Assembly (NCBI GenBank): GCA_944470555.2
Contig: OX104131.1
Location: 14,500,515-14,564,514 of the forward strand
Direction: 5' to 3'
From: Heterobilharzia americana
Taxonomy: Eukaryota > Platyhelminthes > Trematoda > Strigeidida > Schistosomatidae
DNA length: 64,000 nucleotides
A model generated the notes under the pieces. That model searched no databases and was not told where the DNA came from. It was given only the letters and a program-made list of their open reading frames with translations. A program made the position numbers and the translations under genes. Below are positions 12,480 through 24,977 of the stretch, piece by piece. Position 1 is the stretch's first letter; every line of letters starts with the position of its first letter.

Positions 12480-12960
12480 ATACACTGATTGGTGATTGAA
12501 GAGTAACTAATTTCGTGTTGTCCAGTCCTAAGTTCTAACCAAATTACAAAATGATCAACAAAATTCAGTGAGCACTCAGGACGAGATAACAATAAATTGA
12601 CTATTCTCCAGTGACCAGTAAACGTATTTAGTCCAGTTCCATAAAAAGTCAGTCACGACATCAATAACTGAATAGTACAATGAATGGCTGGAAGGCTACA
12701 TAACGTGGTTTTGAACCTCTGAGGAGATATCAGTTAGCTTTACATTAAGGATACGTCTTCCTGATGAGTGCTAGCGAGTAAGAAACTTAGGTTCAGGGTC
12801 TCCTACTGATTGACTCCATCCAACTAACAACTAACAAAGTGATGAGTGTCCTAGCTTGGTGGCAGTACTGCTAAATAATCGATAGAATTCAGCTAGCAAT
12901 CAGACTTGGCAACACAAAATTGGTTCCTCTCAAGTGACCAATTAAAGCACTTTAGATGTT
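12480..12960. repeat. Dispersed repeat with inverted internal copies
   Basis: The sequence at 12500-12560 (ATTGGTGATTGAAGAGTAACTAATTT...) recurs in direct orientation at about 34415-34470 and in reverse complement at about 12890-12955. It has no coding capacity. The family is unknown to me. Confidence 0.5.
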
Positions 12961-14740
12961 TTTTTTCAAGAGGACTAGCAATGATATTCGATCCAACCAG
13001 ACGTGAACTGTAATGTTGAGTGAATATGAGTGTGACTGCATATTACACTGAGTGTTGGTAAAATATGAAAACGTTACATTGTATACAGTTTATGTGAAGT
13101 TTTTAAATTCTACATTCGAGTTGGTTTGGTCTTCAGTTTCTTTTACATCTTCTTTTACCTTCTGTATTCTATCTTATACTAATCGTTTCCTCCATCAGAA
13201 ATGCTACCAACTGGATGATAATTCTAACTGCTTTTGCCAAGAACACCAACCTATATACTATTTACGAGTATTTGTGTAAGTAGCGTACACCATAGATACA
13301 TGTTAGATTTACGGTTTTGGAAAAAAATGGTTCTTGATAAATTTGTCGAAGGAAAAAAGTATACTGAGAATGAAGCTCATGATTGTCGAACGCTGCAGTA
13401 GGAGAAAGAGAAGGAAAAATATATTAACTGAAGTGTCACAAACTGGTGAAGAGACTGCTTTTTGGAAACTGAGTGCTGTGCAATCAAGTTCATCAAAATG
13501 AAGTGTGCAAGAGACTGGAACTTAATTATGCGAAGCTTCATTTAGTGTCAGTGTGTGTACAGGGGCTAGGAGTCTCTGACCTAGACACGCGACTATAAGC
13601 CAATGGGTCTCAGGTTGGAACTGTGTTCCATTTCTGTGATTCGGCAGTCAAGTGGTAATGTTCGCCTTCATACATTAGGTGTGGCTCATTAAATGATGTA
13701 CAGAAATGCACGTGGTTACTGAGAGTTTAGTTCCTTTTCTCACTTAATGACTTAACGGAGGTAAGTGGATAGAGTGCGGGATAAAATGAAATGGTTGCGA
13801 ATTAAATGTATAGGGAGAGAAAGACCATAGCGAAAACTTCTTAGGATTCCAGGCTCTTTCAAGTATTACATCGTGAGTTCATAGAGAACCTTCAAAAGGT
13901 CAATAACATTGTTAGAATGTGAAGTAGCAAGTTTCTAGAAATCTTAAAGCAGACAGAAATCCCTGAATATATTTGACAACCAATCATCACACCTCCAATA
14001 TTCCAGAAAAATCATCCGACAATGTGTATGTCTATCTGATTGAATAATATAACAAAATCAATAATAAACGCCTTCTGGAAGAGCCAGGAAAGACCAAAGT
14101 CATACATGAGAAGATGAATACAGCAGTATTTGTCTTTAGTTAAATCTTGAAATAAACCTATCACTACCACCTTCTCCATTTTCAAGGGGTCCAGTGATTA
14201 GTGGATTAGGAATGAAAGCTCTGTACAAATGTTCACATGTATATCAACAATCAAGTTAATTCATGTCTTCTTGAACGTAGATATTCCTGCAGATTACTCA
14301 GAAAAGTTCCGTTCTAAAAGAACATAGTAAATGAAATGTTTATGGATGTTGTTTGATAGCAAAAAAAATGTTATGAAATCATTCTGTTAACCAGTGTGGA
14401 AAAGAATGATTGGTATACATAAAAAACTGATACGCCCATTTTAAGATCACAGGCGATTTCTTTTGAAGCTGTGATTAGCTAAACTTTTACATTTTTCAGT
14501 GAATATTTTCTCCAACTGGTGTCAGTCTGAGATCATAAGTACACAGAAGTCAATAAATCTTCGCGAACCCCCATTCGAATACTGTCAATCAATAGAGTTT
14601 GTGTAATAAGGTTACTGACAACCTGTCCATCAAAACACCACAAACTCAACACTTCTGTCACCTGGACTACCCACTACTCTTGTCTTATGTGACATGTATG
14701 AGGTGATTAATTACTAGCGGCGGTTGCAGTAAGTGGACAA
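12961..14740. other. Mostly unassigned; possible decayed SINE at 13550-13690
   Basis: No gene is seen. At 13590-13630 there is a weak tRNA-like patch with CTCAGGTTGGAACTG as a possible B box, which may be an old SINE. Confidence 0.35.
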
Positions 14741-14875
14741 GTGAATCTAAAGGCTATCGTAGTGACTGCTGAAATAACCGATTCGGTTCCGTTATTTCAG
14801 CTGGTAAAGCAGGTTTTCACAAAATCAAGAAGTCAAACTGGTCACTTAAATAGTTTTTAGCGTGATCTTTGGAGT
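14741..14875. mobile_element. Hairpin MITE copy 1
   Basis: The left end GTGAATCTAAAGGCTATCG and the reversed right end (CCAAAGATCACGCTAAAAAC) are terminal inverted repeats of the family described at 36095-36238. The left arm contains the family motif CTGCTGAAATAACC. The copy is diverged. Confidence 0.55.
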
Positions 14876-14891
14876 TTTCTGGTAAAACTGA

Positions 14892-15035
14892 TGTGACACT
14901 GTAAAGGCCACCCTAATGATCACTGAAGTAACCAATCACACTTCCCTATTCCATGAAAATCTACCTTTTCAGCCAACATAGAGAAACCTAATTGACTATT
15001 TTAGTTGTTGCTACGGTGACCTTTAGAGTCACTTT
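14892..15035. mobile_element. Hairpin MITE copy 2
   Basis: Left end GTGACACTGTAAAGGCCACC and right end GGTGACCTTTAGAGTCAC (reverse complement) form the terminal inverted repeats. It sits about 16 bases after copy 1 in tandem. Confidence 0.7.
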
Positions 15036-15356
15036 AAAATAATCATTTTTCACCAAACAAATTATATTCTAGTGACCTTCAGAAGTTCTAACTACAGAAT
15101 TCATCCATTTTGTCTGACTCTGTAATGTATTGCTCAGTCATCCAACTTTGTGATCAAACTGAGAACTTTTCTCTCTACACGCTTCAAAATGTAGGAATCA
15201 ACTGGCTAGCAACAGTTTCTCTACCACCAGTACTTTCACTCACCAATGATCTCAAAGACGTCTAACTTCAACACACATTCACACTCAACAGAAGTAATGT
15301 GAAACGAATCCTTGACTATAATAATTTCTATTTTGCCGCCGTCATGTTTAATGAAA
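15036..15356. other. No gene seen
   Basis: Unique-looking sequence between the MITE pair and the long RTE. Nothing is recognised. Confidence 0.5.
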
Positions 15357-15598
15357 CTCGCCTGGTTAACTAGTTTACTAGTTACTAGCCGGTCCTAAGC
15401 CCGGGTAAAGAGGGAAGGTTGGGCATAGGGTTAGCAACCCTACCCCGTAAAACAAATCTAACCTCTAAAGAAACTTCAAAGCACAAACAAAATATAAAAA
15501 ATGAAAACAAACTTATTCCCCGCTGGAATCGGAGAGGCGAAATGACGCCAGTTGGTGAAAGCCTTCGGGAAGCCAATTGGCCGATGTGTCTTCTCTCG

Positions 15599-16400
15599 AT
15601 GAAAGCGAAAGTAAACGTGGGGACATGGAATGTCCGCACGATGTTTGAACCCAGTAAGGCAGCCCAGATTGCAAGGGAGATGAGAAGGTATAACATCGAA
15701 GTGCTTGGGATTTGCGAAAGCAGATGGAATGGGAGTGGACTCTCCAAACTGTCAACTGGAGAATCAATAATCTACTCCGATAGCGTCACCCAGACGACAA
15801 CCACGAGCACACTGAGTTAAGGAGTGGCTATCATGATGTCCCCAACAGCATCGAAGGCTCTCTCTCATGCAGTGGGAACCAATCTCCTCCAGGATCATGA
15901 CAGCAAGATTCAACTCAAAAGGAAGAAAGGTCACAATCATACAATGTTATGCACCTACAAATAATGCAGAGCAAGAGAAAAAGGAGGATTCTACAGACAA
16001 CTTCAATCAACACTGGACAAGACGTCAGTTGGCGATATCAAAATTCTGATGGGCGACATGAATGCCAAACTGGGAGGGGACAACACGGGAAGAGAACTAA
16101 CCATGGGTCGAGAGGCGCTAGGTGAAATGAATGAGAATGGAGAATTGTTTGCAGAATTCTGTGCATTCAACGATTTGGTGATTGCAGTGAGGCAGTGTGT
16201 TCAGGCACAAAGATATCCACAAAGCGACATGGATTTCACCAGATGGACACACTAAAAATCAAATCGACTTTATCTCAATCTCAAGAAAATGGAGACGCAG
16301 TCTACTTAACACAAGGTCAAGAAGAGGAGCAGATGTAGGTTCAGACCACTCGCTATCTAGTGCAAGGAACCTTCCAAATCAAGTTAAAAGCCTTCAAGGA
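15599..16400 (+). pseudogene. RTE endonuclease domain, frameshifted
   Basis: The start at 15599 gives MKAKVNVGTWNVRTMFEPSK, the N-terminal motif (TWNVRT) of RTE endonucleases, followed by ICESRWNGSG with the conserved glutamate. A stop at 15818-15820 ends this frame after 74 codons. The domain continues in other frames: VTIIQCYAPTNNAE (about 15927-15970), MGDMNAKLGGDN (16049-16084), QIDFISISRKWRRS (about 16260-16300) and RGADVGSDHSL (about 16325-16355). These are the phosphatase-fold motifs, with the final SDH present. At least three frameshifts separate them, so no active enzyme is made. Confidence 0.85.
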
Positions 16401-18590
16401 AGCTGGTGATAGACCTCAATTCAAGTACAACACTCGGAAACTGAAGGATGAAACTACAAAGGAGATCTTCACGAGTCAGCCATCAAGACAAAATGGGAGA
16501 CATCGAGGGACATCCCTGAAGAAACCTGTGTGGAAGAACACTGGAAGTCTTTGAAAGCTATGTGGAAAGAAACCTGCACAACAGTATTAGGAAGGAAGAA
16601 GAAAGAAGATAAGGAATGGATCTCGACGGATACCTGGAAGCTGATAGAGGAGAGGAGGATGGTGAAGCAGAAGATAAACCAGTGCAAGGATGCTCAACGA
16701 CAAGAGGAACTGAGCACAATGTATAAAACACTGAACAAAGAAGTAAAGAAGAGTGCACGCAAAGACAAAAGACACTTCTACGAAACACTGGCAAGTGAAG
16801 CAGAACAGGCTGCAGGTAAGAGAGACCTGACGACATTGTATCAAATAACCAGGTTGCTATCAGGGAAGAGACCAACACAGATGAAACCAATAAAAGATGA
16901 AGAAGGAAATTTAATTACAAAAGAAGAGAAACAGAGGAAACGATGGGCCGACCACTTCAAGAAGCTCTTGAATCGACCACCACCTGCACTTCGTCCAGAA
17001 ATACCACCTGCAGCCGCTGAATTACAAGTGAACACTAATCCCCCAACGAAAATGGAAGTCCTGAACGCCATAAAGCTACTGAAATGCGGGAAAGCATCAG
17101 GACCAGACGGGATCCCGCCAGAAGCACTGAGAACAGATGCAGAGACAACAGCGGACATGCTCACACCACTATTGCAGAAGGTGTGGAAGGAAGAGAAGGT
17201 ACCTGGCTGGTGATTGGAAGAAGGGTTACCTTGTCAAACTGCCGAAGAAGGGAGACCTCAGTGCTTGCAAGAACTAACACGGAATCCCTCTCCTGTCCAC
17301 CCCAAGTAAAATATTAAGCCGCATCATCCTGGAGAGGGTTAAAGACGCACTGGATTCAAAACTACGACCGGAACAGGCAGGCTTCAGGAAGTACAAATCA
17401 TGTGCAGACCAAATTGCAACGCTTCGTATCATCATAGAACAGAGCATAGAATGACAATCAGCTCTCTACCTCAACTTCATCGACTTTGAGAAGGCCTTTG
17501 ACAGCGTCGACCGAGAAGTAATTTGGAAACTGCTTCAATACTACGGAGTACCGCAAACCTTTATCCGCCTCATTCAACAACTATATGAAGATGCCACATG
17601 CCAAGTAATCCACAATGGGAAGCTCAGTGATGCCTTTGAAGTGAAGACAGGAGTGAAACAAGGTTGCCTACTATCCCCCATGATATTCCTTATTGTGGTG
17701 GACTGGATCATGCAGCAAACAGTAGGCAGCGAGAAGAGGGGGATACACTGGACGACGGAAAAGAACCTAGAAGACTTGGATTTCGCCGATGACTTATGCC
17801 TAATGTCACATAAACTTGAAGATCTGCAGGCAAAAACTAACAAGTTGATAGAAGAGGCAGCTAAGACGGGACTTCAGGTGAACATAGAGAAGACAGAAGT
17901 GATGAAGATACCGCACCACCACCATCAACAACAACAACAAACTCCAATCACCGTCAACGGGAGAAACTTAAAGGAAGTAACCTCCTTCACTTATCTAGGA
18001 AGCACTGTTTCAACTACAGGCGGGACGGAAGAGGACGTCAAAGTCAGAATCGGAAAAGCAAGACAGGCGTTCATTAGCCTGAAACCAGTGTGGAGATCTT
18101 CTGCACTCAGCATGCGGAACAAGATACGGATTTTCAACACCAACGTCAAGTCAGTGCTCTTGTATGGCTCAGAGACTTGGCGCGTCACGAAAGGCATTTC
18201 CAATTAACTACAGACATTCATCAACAACTGCTTACGCTCGCTGCTGAAGATCAGATGGCCAGGAAAAATAAGCAACAAGGAACTCTGGGAACGAACCAAC
18301 CAATAACCTATCGCTCAACAAATATGCAGGAAGAAATGGAGATGGATTGGGCATACACTGAGAAGGCCGACTGAGGACATCACGCGTCAGGCCAGGTACT
18401 CGAGTGGAATCCCCATGGGAAACGACGAGTTGGACGTCCCGAGGGTGACATGGAGGAGGTCGTGCGAGGAGGAAATGAGAGCTTCTGGGCTGTCGTGGGA
18501 CCAGGTTCAAAAGATCTCAGAGAACAGAGGTCACTGGAGGCGCGCTACTGAAGCTGTATGTTCCACTAGGAACCCAAGGGAATAATAATA
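16400..18590 (+). pseudogene. RTE reverse transcriptase, frameshifted
   Basis: A 227-codon open frame (16530-17213) covers the lysine-rich linker and the start of RT (LLKCGKASGPDGIPPEAL). It shifts frame near 17213. In the next frame come KGDLSACKN followed by a stop, LRPEQAGFRKYKS, a stop near 17453, YLNFIDFEKAFDSVD (about 17470-17515), VKQGCLLSPMIF (about 17653-17690) and the catalytic FADD at 17782-17793. A 188-codon frame (17641-18207) continues through FTYLGSTVSTTGG and VLLYGSETWRV. The thumb region and the HTLRR motif lie in later frames. Catalytic residues are kept, but the ORF is broken at least four times. Reverse-strand open frames here are shadows. Confidence 0.9.
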
Positions 18591-18704
18591 ATAATAATAA
18601 TGTTTAATGAGTGACAAAACAGTCTGCACATAATGTGTTTATTCCTGTGTGTTTACTTTTTCACTAGTAAAGAATGAAAGAAGTTTGTACTGGCGACATG
18701 AAAA

Positions 18705-18790
18705 TCTGGGCGGTAGCCGGATTTTCGTTTCACCTTCAATCATCACCCAGTATAGATACTAGTCTGCCAAACTACGGCTATCTCAGTCAA
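18705..18790 (+). mobile_element. SINE-C body fragment
   Basis: The sequence from ATTTTCGTTTCACCTTCAAT to ACGGCTATCTCAGT matches the SINE-C body at 7730-7795. The tRNA-like head is missing. Confidence 0.55.
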
Positions 18791-21785
18791 ATGATGATGA
18801 CAAAAGTGTTTGTGTGACTCAGGTCAAAGAGTATTTTAAAGTTTCTGTAGTCCTAAGTATAATTCAAAATATCCTCCACTAACTTGGGGAAAATTTTAGT
18901 TGAGTGATAAGTGTTGCGATTCCATTTAACTGGAGAGTATCAGTAAGCCTGGAAAACTACTAAATGTCTTTCCAAGACTTTGGTGTAGCCTAACCGCAGA
19001 CTTTTTCTTCACGTTTTCGTCCTTACTATACACCTATCAATAAAGTCTATGTATAGTCTGAAGTTGATTGTCAGTACACTTATTTCTAGTTGAAACATCG
19101 AACACCATGATTCAATTCCGTTCAAAACAAACATTTCTGACAGCTTTGTGTCACCCACCGCAGTGTAGTACATACATACACAGATAATCAAAAATACATA
19201 GTCCTTGAAATAAATTAAACGTCGTTACAGAAAATTCAATATGTTTTCACTACCATAGAAAGTTTTTAATGAAGCAGGGAATAAAAAACGAAAAGCAGCA
19301 AAATTTATGTAAAGATAAACACAAAACATGTTTATCATATTCGGCCTTTTATCAAATACAATTCGAATTCCTTTCTTTTTGGTTTCATGTTTACCGCTGC
19401 ACAAAAATCTTGCCTAACAATTTTCAGTAGTAGAAGTTGCGTTCATTTTTATGAATCTAACATACCTTTGAAATAAATGTTCGTTTACTGCAAGGAGACC
19501 TTGATATCAAGGTCAATCAGTTGTTCATTCATCCAATCATCTTTAGAGGCTCATTAATGTCCTTTCATCAAATAAATTGTCATTGTTAGGAGTTTATTTT
19601 GAAGAAATATACCAGAAGTAAAAAACTGTGAGCCAATGAACTTGGATCCGTTGTTTAAGTGACTAATGACTTCGTTTAGAGTTCCATCTCTAGCGAGGTC
19701 ATCTGTACGTACTTTTGAAGAGTCTCGTGCTAGGATGCAACAGCTGTCCAGCGCTCTCAGGTTTTACATGGTTCTGCAATCGATGTCGGTGTTTGATGAA
19801 TAATGAATTGAAACAAATGTAGCTAAGCTTACTTCTGATAGATCTTACCAGAATTGTTAGGTAAGGGGTTAATGGCACAGCGGTTACTCATTACCACACA
19901 TATTTTGATATCATAGTGTTTATGCACGTCAGATATTTAGGACGAATCAAACTTGTATTAGCAGGAGAATCATAAAAAAGTCTGCCTCCCATTATTTCTG
20001 AGTAGCACTTTGTATATCAGTCTTAGGAAAGCCCATACTTTATCTAAAACGAGATGGAGCCCACATCATACAACTGTCGTATGAAAAGCACATCACCTTT
20101 TGTAAGGCAGAGAGAAATGTAGACGGATATTCATTCACTGCTTCCAAATAACCTTTGTTTTATTTTTGGTGGACGATCTAATTAGTTATTATACTGTTTC
20201 AGTTGCTTCTTTTGTAAGTAGCCAACAATTTCTTCTCTTATAATACACTTACTTATTTGGTCAATAGTTCAATCATTCAATCTAAACTCAGAGGGCTACT
20301 GTAGCTTCTTTGTAAGGGCTAAATCAGCCCATATTCATTGGCCACCTTAGTGCTTCAGTTCAATCCTTTCTTTTTCTCAAAATAATTTGCAGCACACATT
20401 GATATCAGTTGAATTACCACTGAAAACTTAAGTACATTGGATACCAGTTTCCTCCTTGGATAGAACTTTTAATTGGTCTTAATGTGCGACTCCAAAAGGG
20501 ATAAAAGTCAGAACTGTAGTGTCTTGTAGCGAAGCCATTACCATCCAGCCACTGGACTGAAACCCACTGATTCACTTTTTTCTATTTCTATCAGTTCGTA
20601 ATACAATCCATCCATCGTCTTATGTAAACTGTGGTCGCTGAATGGCAACTTTCTTGGATTAAGACTTAACAGTCCATGGTTTAATCTTTTGTGGCGTAAT
20701 AATCCATACTGTAAATAAGCCCCAAACTGGAGTGAAACACCTGTCTAGTACTCCCATTTTCTCAGTGTTTATTCAGCTGATGCCATTCTATGATACAAAT
20801 CACTCATCTTAAGATCATTCAGATACTAGTTCCGCCACCTAAAATGTTATCAGCCTGAACCAGAAGTCTTCAAAGACATGTTTTATCAAACCAGTATCCA
20901 AACGTGTACAACAGCTATTCCCATTATTGTACGCATATAATTTGGGCATTGGTATGACATAACTTCATTTGAGTTTAGCCTATTTGAGGTCAGATACATA
21001 GATCAAAGTAACCGAACGTAGTCCGTCAGTTTGGCAGAACACAGGAACCCCATTTAAGTCTAGATTGATAGATTGATATCAAGATGTGTAATCCAGAGAA
21101 GAAGTGAGCCATATCTGTGCATTTGATAACATACATCTGTACCATAGGGTGGGACAGATATGTAATCCTGAAAACTAATATAGTTGAGTGGGGAGAGAGA
21201 GAGAGGTAAATCAATCAATTTTTGGTCGTTGGTTTCCCGCCTAAAGCATGCAGTAGAAGTAACACAATAGCTAGTCTGGATGCGGGGAAAACTGAACAGT
21301 TAAATCAAAGAATGAAGAATAATAGAACTATAAAACTAGACCAGAAAGTTATTACTCTGATATGATTAAATTCAGTTCGAAAAGCCATCTCTGCTTGCTG
21401 TATCAAATAAACGGACCTAATATGGAAGCTACACGCATTACTGTTACACTGGTCTACAATCCTTCATTTCTAGAGTCCTTGATTAAACTGTAAAAATAGA
21501 ACAGATAAGTTCTCGAGGAGTATCCTCTGAATCTTAACAATAAATATAAATTTCTTCTAAACAGTCCCAAACATTTAAATAAGTCTTATTACCAGTCATT
21601 TTTATCAGAACTCACAAGCTTTTCAAGGTACTGATCAGTTAAATAATAATCCAAAAAAACATCCGATGAGACTAACCAAGTGTTATATGGAACGATAAAA
21701 CCAGGGCCTCAGCGGAATCAATGAAGAAATTCAAAAAGAGGGGACATCGTTTCCGAGTGTTCAACAGGGTTAAACAGGAATGTTA
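18791..21785. other. No gene seen
   Basis: 3 kb of AT-rich sequence with no element I recognise, only short chance frames. A GA patch occurs at about 21191-21206. Confidence 0.4.
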
Positions 21786-21871
<86 letters not shown>

Positions 21872-21877
21872 TACTAT

Positions 21878-21910
<33 letters not shown>

Positions 21911-21932
21911 TACTACTACTACTACTACTACT
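21786..21932. repeat. Long (ACT)n trinucleotide repeat
   Basis: About 48 ACT units with three single-base interruptions (two TTC and one ATT variants near 21867, 21878 and 21906). The apparent poly-threonine and poly-serine frames across it are repeat artefacts. Confidence 0.97.
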
Positions 21933-22419
21933 GTGCCTCACCTTCACAGATGTGTCAGGATACATGAGGAATGGTAAATGCTGTGATTTATTTACACTTA
22001 CTCACGTGGGTTTAGCAGTATGTTGTCAAAGTGAAACAAATGGATAATTTGTTGTGATCTTAAGCCAAACAGATCAGTACAGAATTTCGCACAGATATCC
22101 ATGACTTTCAACTACTCTGCTTCATAACACGCAAAGTGGGAGTGAAGAAAACTTAGTGATATCGTAAAAGACAAAAAGAAGTATGGGAGAAGACAGAATA
22201 GGTTCTTGAATACCAATAAAATGCTCGACAGAGGGCATCTGAATCATTGTGATCGACTAAGCACAACTAAATCAACCACAGGTTTCCCATATTGCAACGA
22301 CAACAGCTGAAGATATTTTGTCGCATAAAAAGTAAAAGAAGTCCGATCTGTACTGAAATCAATCGATAATATCACGTAACAGCTGAAATGACGCGCATAA
22401 GTTTAAGAGTTTCTTGCCG
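21933..22419. other. No gene seen
   Basis: Nothing is recognised between the ACT tract and the PLE1 fragment. Confidence 0.45.
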
Positions 22420-23115
22420 GTGGTCGGAGTGATCATTCGTTCTTATGCACTTTTAACAAACTGTATAACCTCGTTCACACTGTACCGGTAGGTCTGAGTG
22501 ATTCATACACACTTTGTGAAATGAAGCCTTGCTGTTTCAACTTCTCTAAGGATTTACATATTTGTCTCGCAGTCTTCTCTGTCATGTCAGTATTGGTTGA
22601 TAGTTTCTACAATTTGCTATGATCACTAGGAAGGCTGTTCATTTTATCCAGGCATTCCGGTTTGCTCATAATAACCACCCCTGAACATTTATCAAGCCTA
22701 GTGATCAATAGATCCTCGTTGATTCGGGGTTAACGTAAGGCTTCTCTATGTTTTCTAGTCGAGATGCCTCTAGCATTCTGCTTACTATTCATATATTTGT
22801 AGCAACAGTCAACCAGGATAGACTTGAATATTTCCACCTCCTCACTTGAAAAAGGTGATTTGTCTTCTGTCTCTGAGCACAAGTTTTCAAACTGAACTTC
22901 AGTGTCTATTAGGTGTAATATGAATGTCAGAAAACTTAGGACCTAGAGATAATGCATGTAGTGCTACAGTTTCAAGATCAACATTGGAGAAATTGTGGAC
23001 ACACCGACCAGGATTTGGAGGAGATCTCATTTCTGAAGTTTGGTTCTCCGAACTTTGAATAAGGTGAATTGGATGTGTTTGGAAAAGGACATTAGGGTAT
23101 GTAATACTTGACGAA
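22420..23115 (-). mobile_element. PLE1 5' fragment next to right arm
   Basis: This repeats 3168-3860 in the same orientation, with one extra G near 22728 and a few substitutions, so it is inverted relative to the PLE1 copy at 25602. It spans the PLE1 5' end through the GPKFSD and KQGFISQSV regions, and stops where the RT palm would begin. Its 5' end lies exactly at the inner edge of the right arm (23112-23115). Confidence 0.85.
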
Positions 23116-23699
23116 TAATCAACCCTTTGAAGTGACTCCCATCAGAAGTGCTGTCTGCATCATCAACTGAATCATTCAACAGAGGACTTTTGAGACAATG
23201 AGATCTACTGGAAAAAGATTAATACACTAATAGCCTTTTATCCTGAAACCACAAATCTGAATCTGAATCGTGTCACCAACCGCTACACTTTAGTCAAACA
23301 CAAAGACTTAACTCTCGAACATTTTCATTAGAAAAGAAACCAACATATATACATATTTACATATGGATACACAAAATGGTGTGTTCATGTGATATGTATA
23401 TGTCGTACTGATTTTAACTTCAAGGTGATGGAGGTGAATATGAGTGAAAAATGAATGAGATTGTTAGATGTATTGTCACTATTCCCACTGCATTGCTCAC
23501 TGGGACTGTTGCTTTCAGATATTATCAAGTGAGTGAAAAATAAATCAGTATTGTAATTCTAGAATTTAATCTCAAGGAATTACTGCTTTGAAGTACAATA
23601 AATGTACAGTTTGTTTTCGGTTATACATATCATGGACAAGAGGAATAAATCGTGATGAACTCACAACTAGACTCAATCCACTCACACTTCGCTCTAAAT

Positions 23700-24137
23700 A
23701 AGATGCAGAATGAACCACGAAAAAATGTCGTCGACAAGGCAGATATGTACTAATGACATGTGGATGGTAAATTCGCCAATAATTAATCAGATTAGGTGTA
23801 GGAGAGAAGTGTTGAAGAACTTTAACAACATACCGTCTTCACTTGCTTTTACTTGTGAGAAGGAATATGGCAACAAGTTCCACTTCCTTAGTGTCATAAT
23901 GAGCAAGTGAAGGAATGTCTCACTTTGGAGAAGTGTGTACAGAAGAAGCAGACCTACTTGCCGATACACACACTCCTTTATTTCCACACCCACATGATGA
24001 AGAAGAAACCTTGTTATATGTTTGGTAACCGTAGCAAGGAAATTCAACTCAGATGATGAGGTACAAAAAGGATTGGGGTGCACTTCAAACTCATTGACTG
24101 AAGTGGGTTACCCCCTGAGTTTTATGTGACAACTATA
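23700..24137 (+). pseudogene. Penelope-like element PLE2, fragment (right copy)
   Basis: Same fragment as 5330-5770, here on the plus strand. It contains KNFNNIPSSLAFTCEKE, GNKFHFLSVIMSK and SVYRR. It differs from the left copy at a few codons (for example WMVN against WVVN and REVL against REML). It ends where the deleted RTE begins. Confidence 0.7.
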
Positions 24138-24151
24138 CGAACGGATTAACT

Positions 24152-24977
24152 TCGCCTGGTTAACTAGTTCACTAGTTACTAGACAGTCCGGTCGTAAGCT
24201 AAGCCCGGATAAACAGGGAAGATTGGGTATAGAGCTAGCAACCTTACCCCAAAACACCAATTCAATCGTTAAAGAAACTTCAAAGCATAAAAAGAGATAA
24301 AAATAAAAATAATCCTCATCCTCTCTGGAATCGGAGAGACGAAATGACGCCGGTTGATGAAAGCCTTCAGAAAGCCAATCGGCCGATGTGACTTCTCTCG
24401 ATGAAAGTAAAAGTAAGCATAGGAAGATGGAATGTCTGTACGATGTTTGCAGCTGGCTGGCAAGGCAGCCCAGACAGAGAAAGAAATGAGAAGATATGGC
24501 ATATAAGTGGTAGGAATCTGCAAGGGATAAGCAGATGGAATGGAAGTGGATTCTCCAAACTCTTAACTGGAGGGTCAATAATCTACTCCGATATTGTCAC
24601 CCAGACAACAACAACGAGCACACTGAGATTTCGAGTGACTATGATGATGTTCCCAAGACCACCGAAGGCTCTCATGTAGTGGGAACCAGTCTCCACCTCC
24701 ATCATCAGGATCAGGATCAGGATCATGACAGCAAGATTCCACTCGAAAGGAAGGACATTCACAATTGTACAATGTTACGCTGTGCACCTACAAATAATGT
24801 GGATGAAGAGGAGAAGGAGGAATTCTACAGAGAACTGCAATCAGTACTAGACAAGACCCCACTCCAATTGGTGACATCAAAATTCAAATGGGTGACATGA
24901 ATACCGAAATGGGAGCGAGCAACACATGGAAAGAAGTCATGATGAGTCGAACCCAAGGGAGAATAAAATAATAATGA
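24152..24977 (+). mobile_element. Internally deleted RTE (right copy)
   Basis: The 5' UTR and endonuclease N-terminus (MKVKVSIGRWNV at 24401, SRWNGSG near 24530) are followed by a CAPTNN patch (about 24780) and a GDMNTE-like patch (about 24893). At about 24950 (GATGAGTCGA) the sequence jumps to the terminal AACCCAAGGGAGAATAAAATAATAAT. Relative to the long RTE about 2.4 kb is absent. A GGATCA repeat patch at about 24705-24730 has expanded locally (CAGGATCAGGATCAGGATCA). Confidence 0.88.

Larger units (their letters stand above)
15357..18601 (+). mobile_element. RTE-clade LINE, nearly full length
   Basis: This is the most complete LINE in the window, about 3.25 kb. It starts with GCCTGGTTAACTAGTT..., the same 5' end as the deleted copies, and ends with AACCCAAGGG followed by an (AAT)n tail. 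It encodes, in order, an apurinic-like endonuclease and a reverse transcriptase, the layout of the RTE clade (SR2/Perere-type elements in schistosomes). Both domains are broken by frameshifts and stops, described in the two sub-entries. RTE elements insert by target-primed reverse transcription; their 3' microsatellite tail is typical. Confidence 0.92.

Noticed and set aside
15385..17164. Long minus-strand open frames across the RTE (for example 16558-16890, 16841-17164)
   Set aside because: They are shadows of the plus-strand endonuclease and RT, which carry the real motifs.
21780..21977. Poly-threonine / poly-serine open frames on both strands
   Set aside because: They are translations of the ACT repeat, with no other coding sign.
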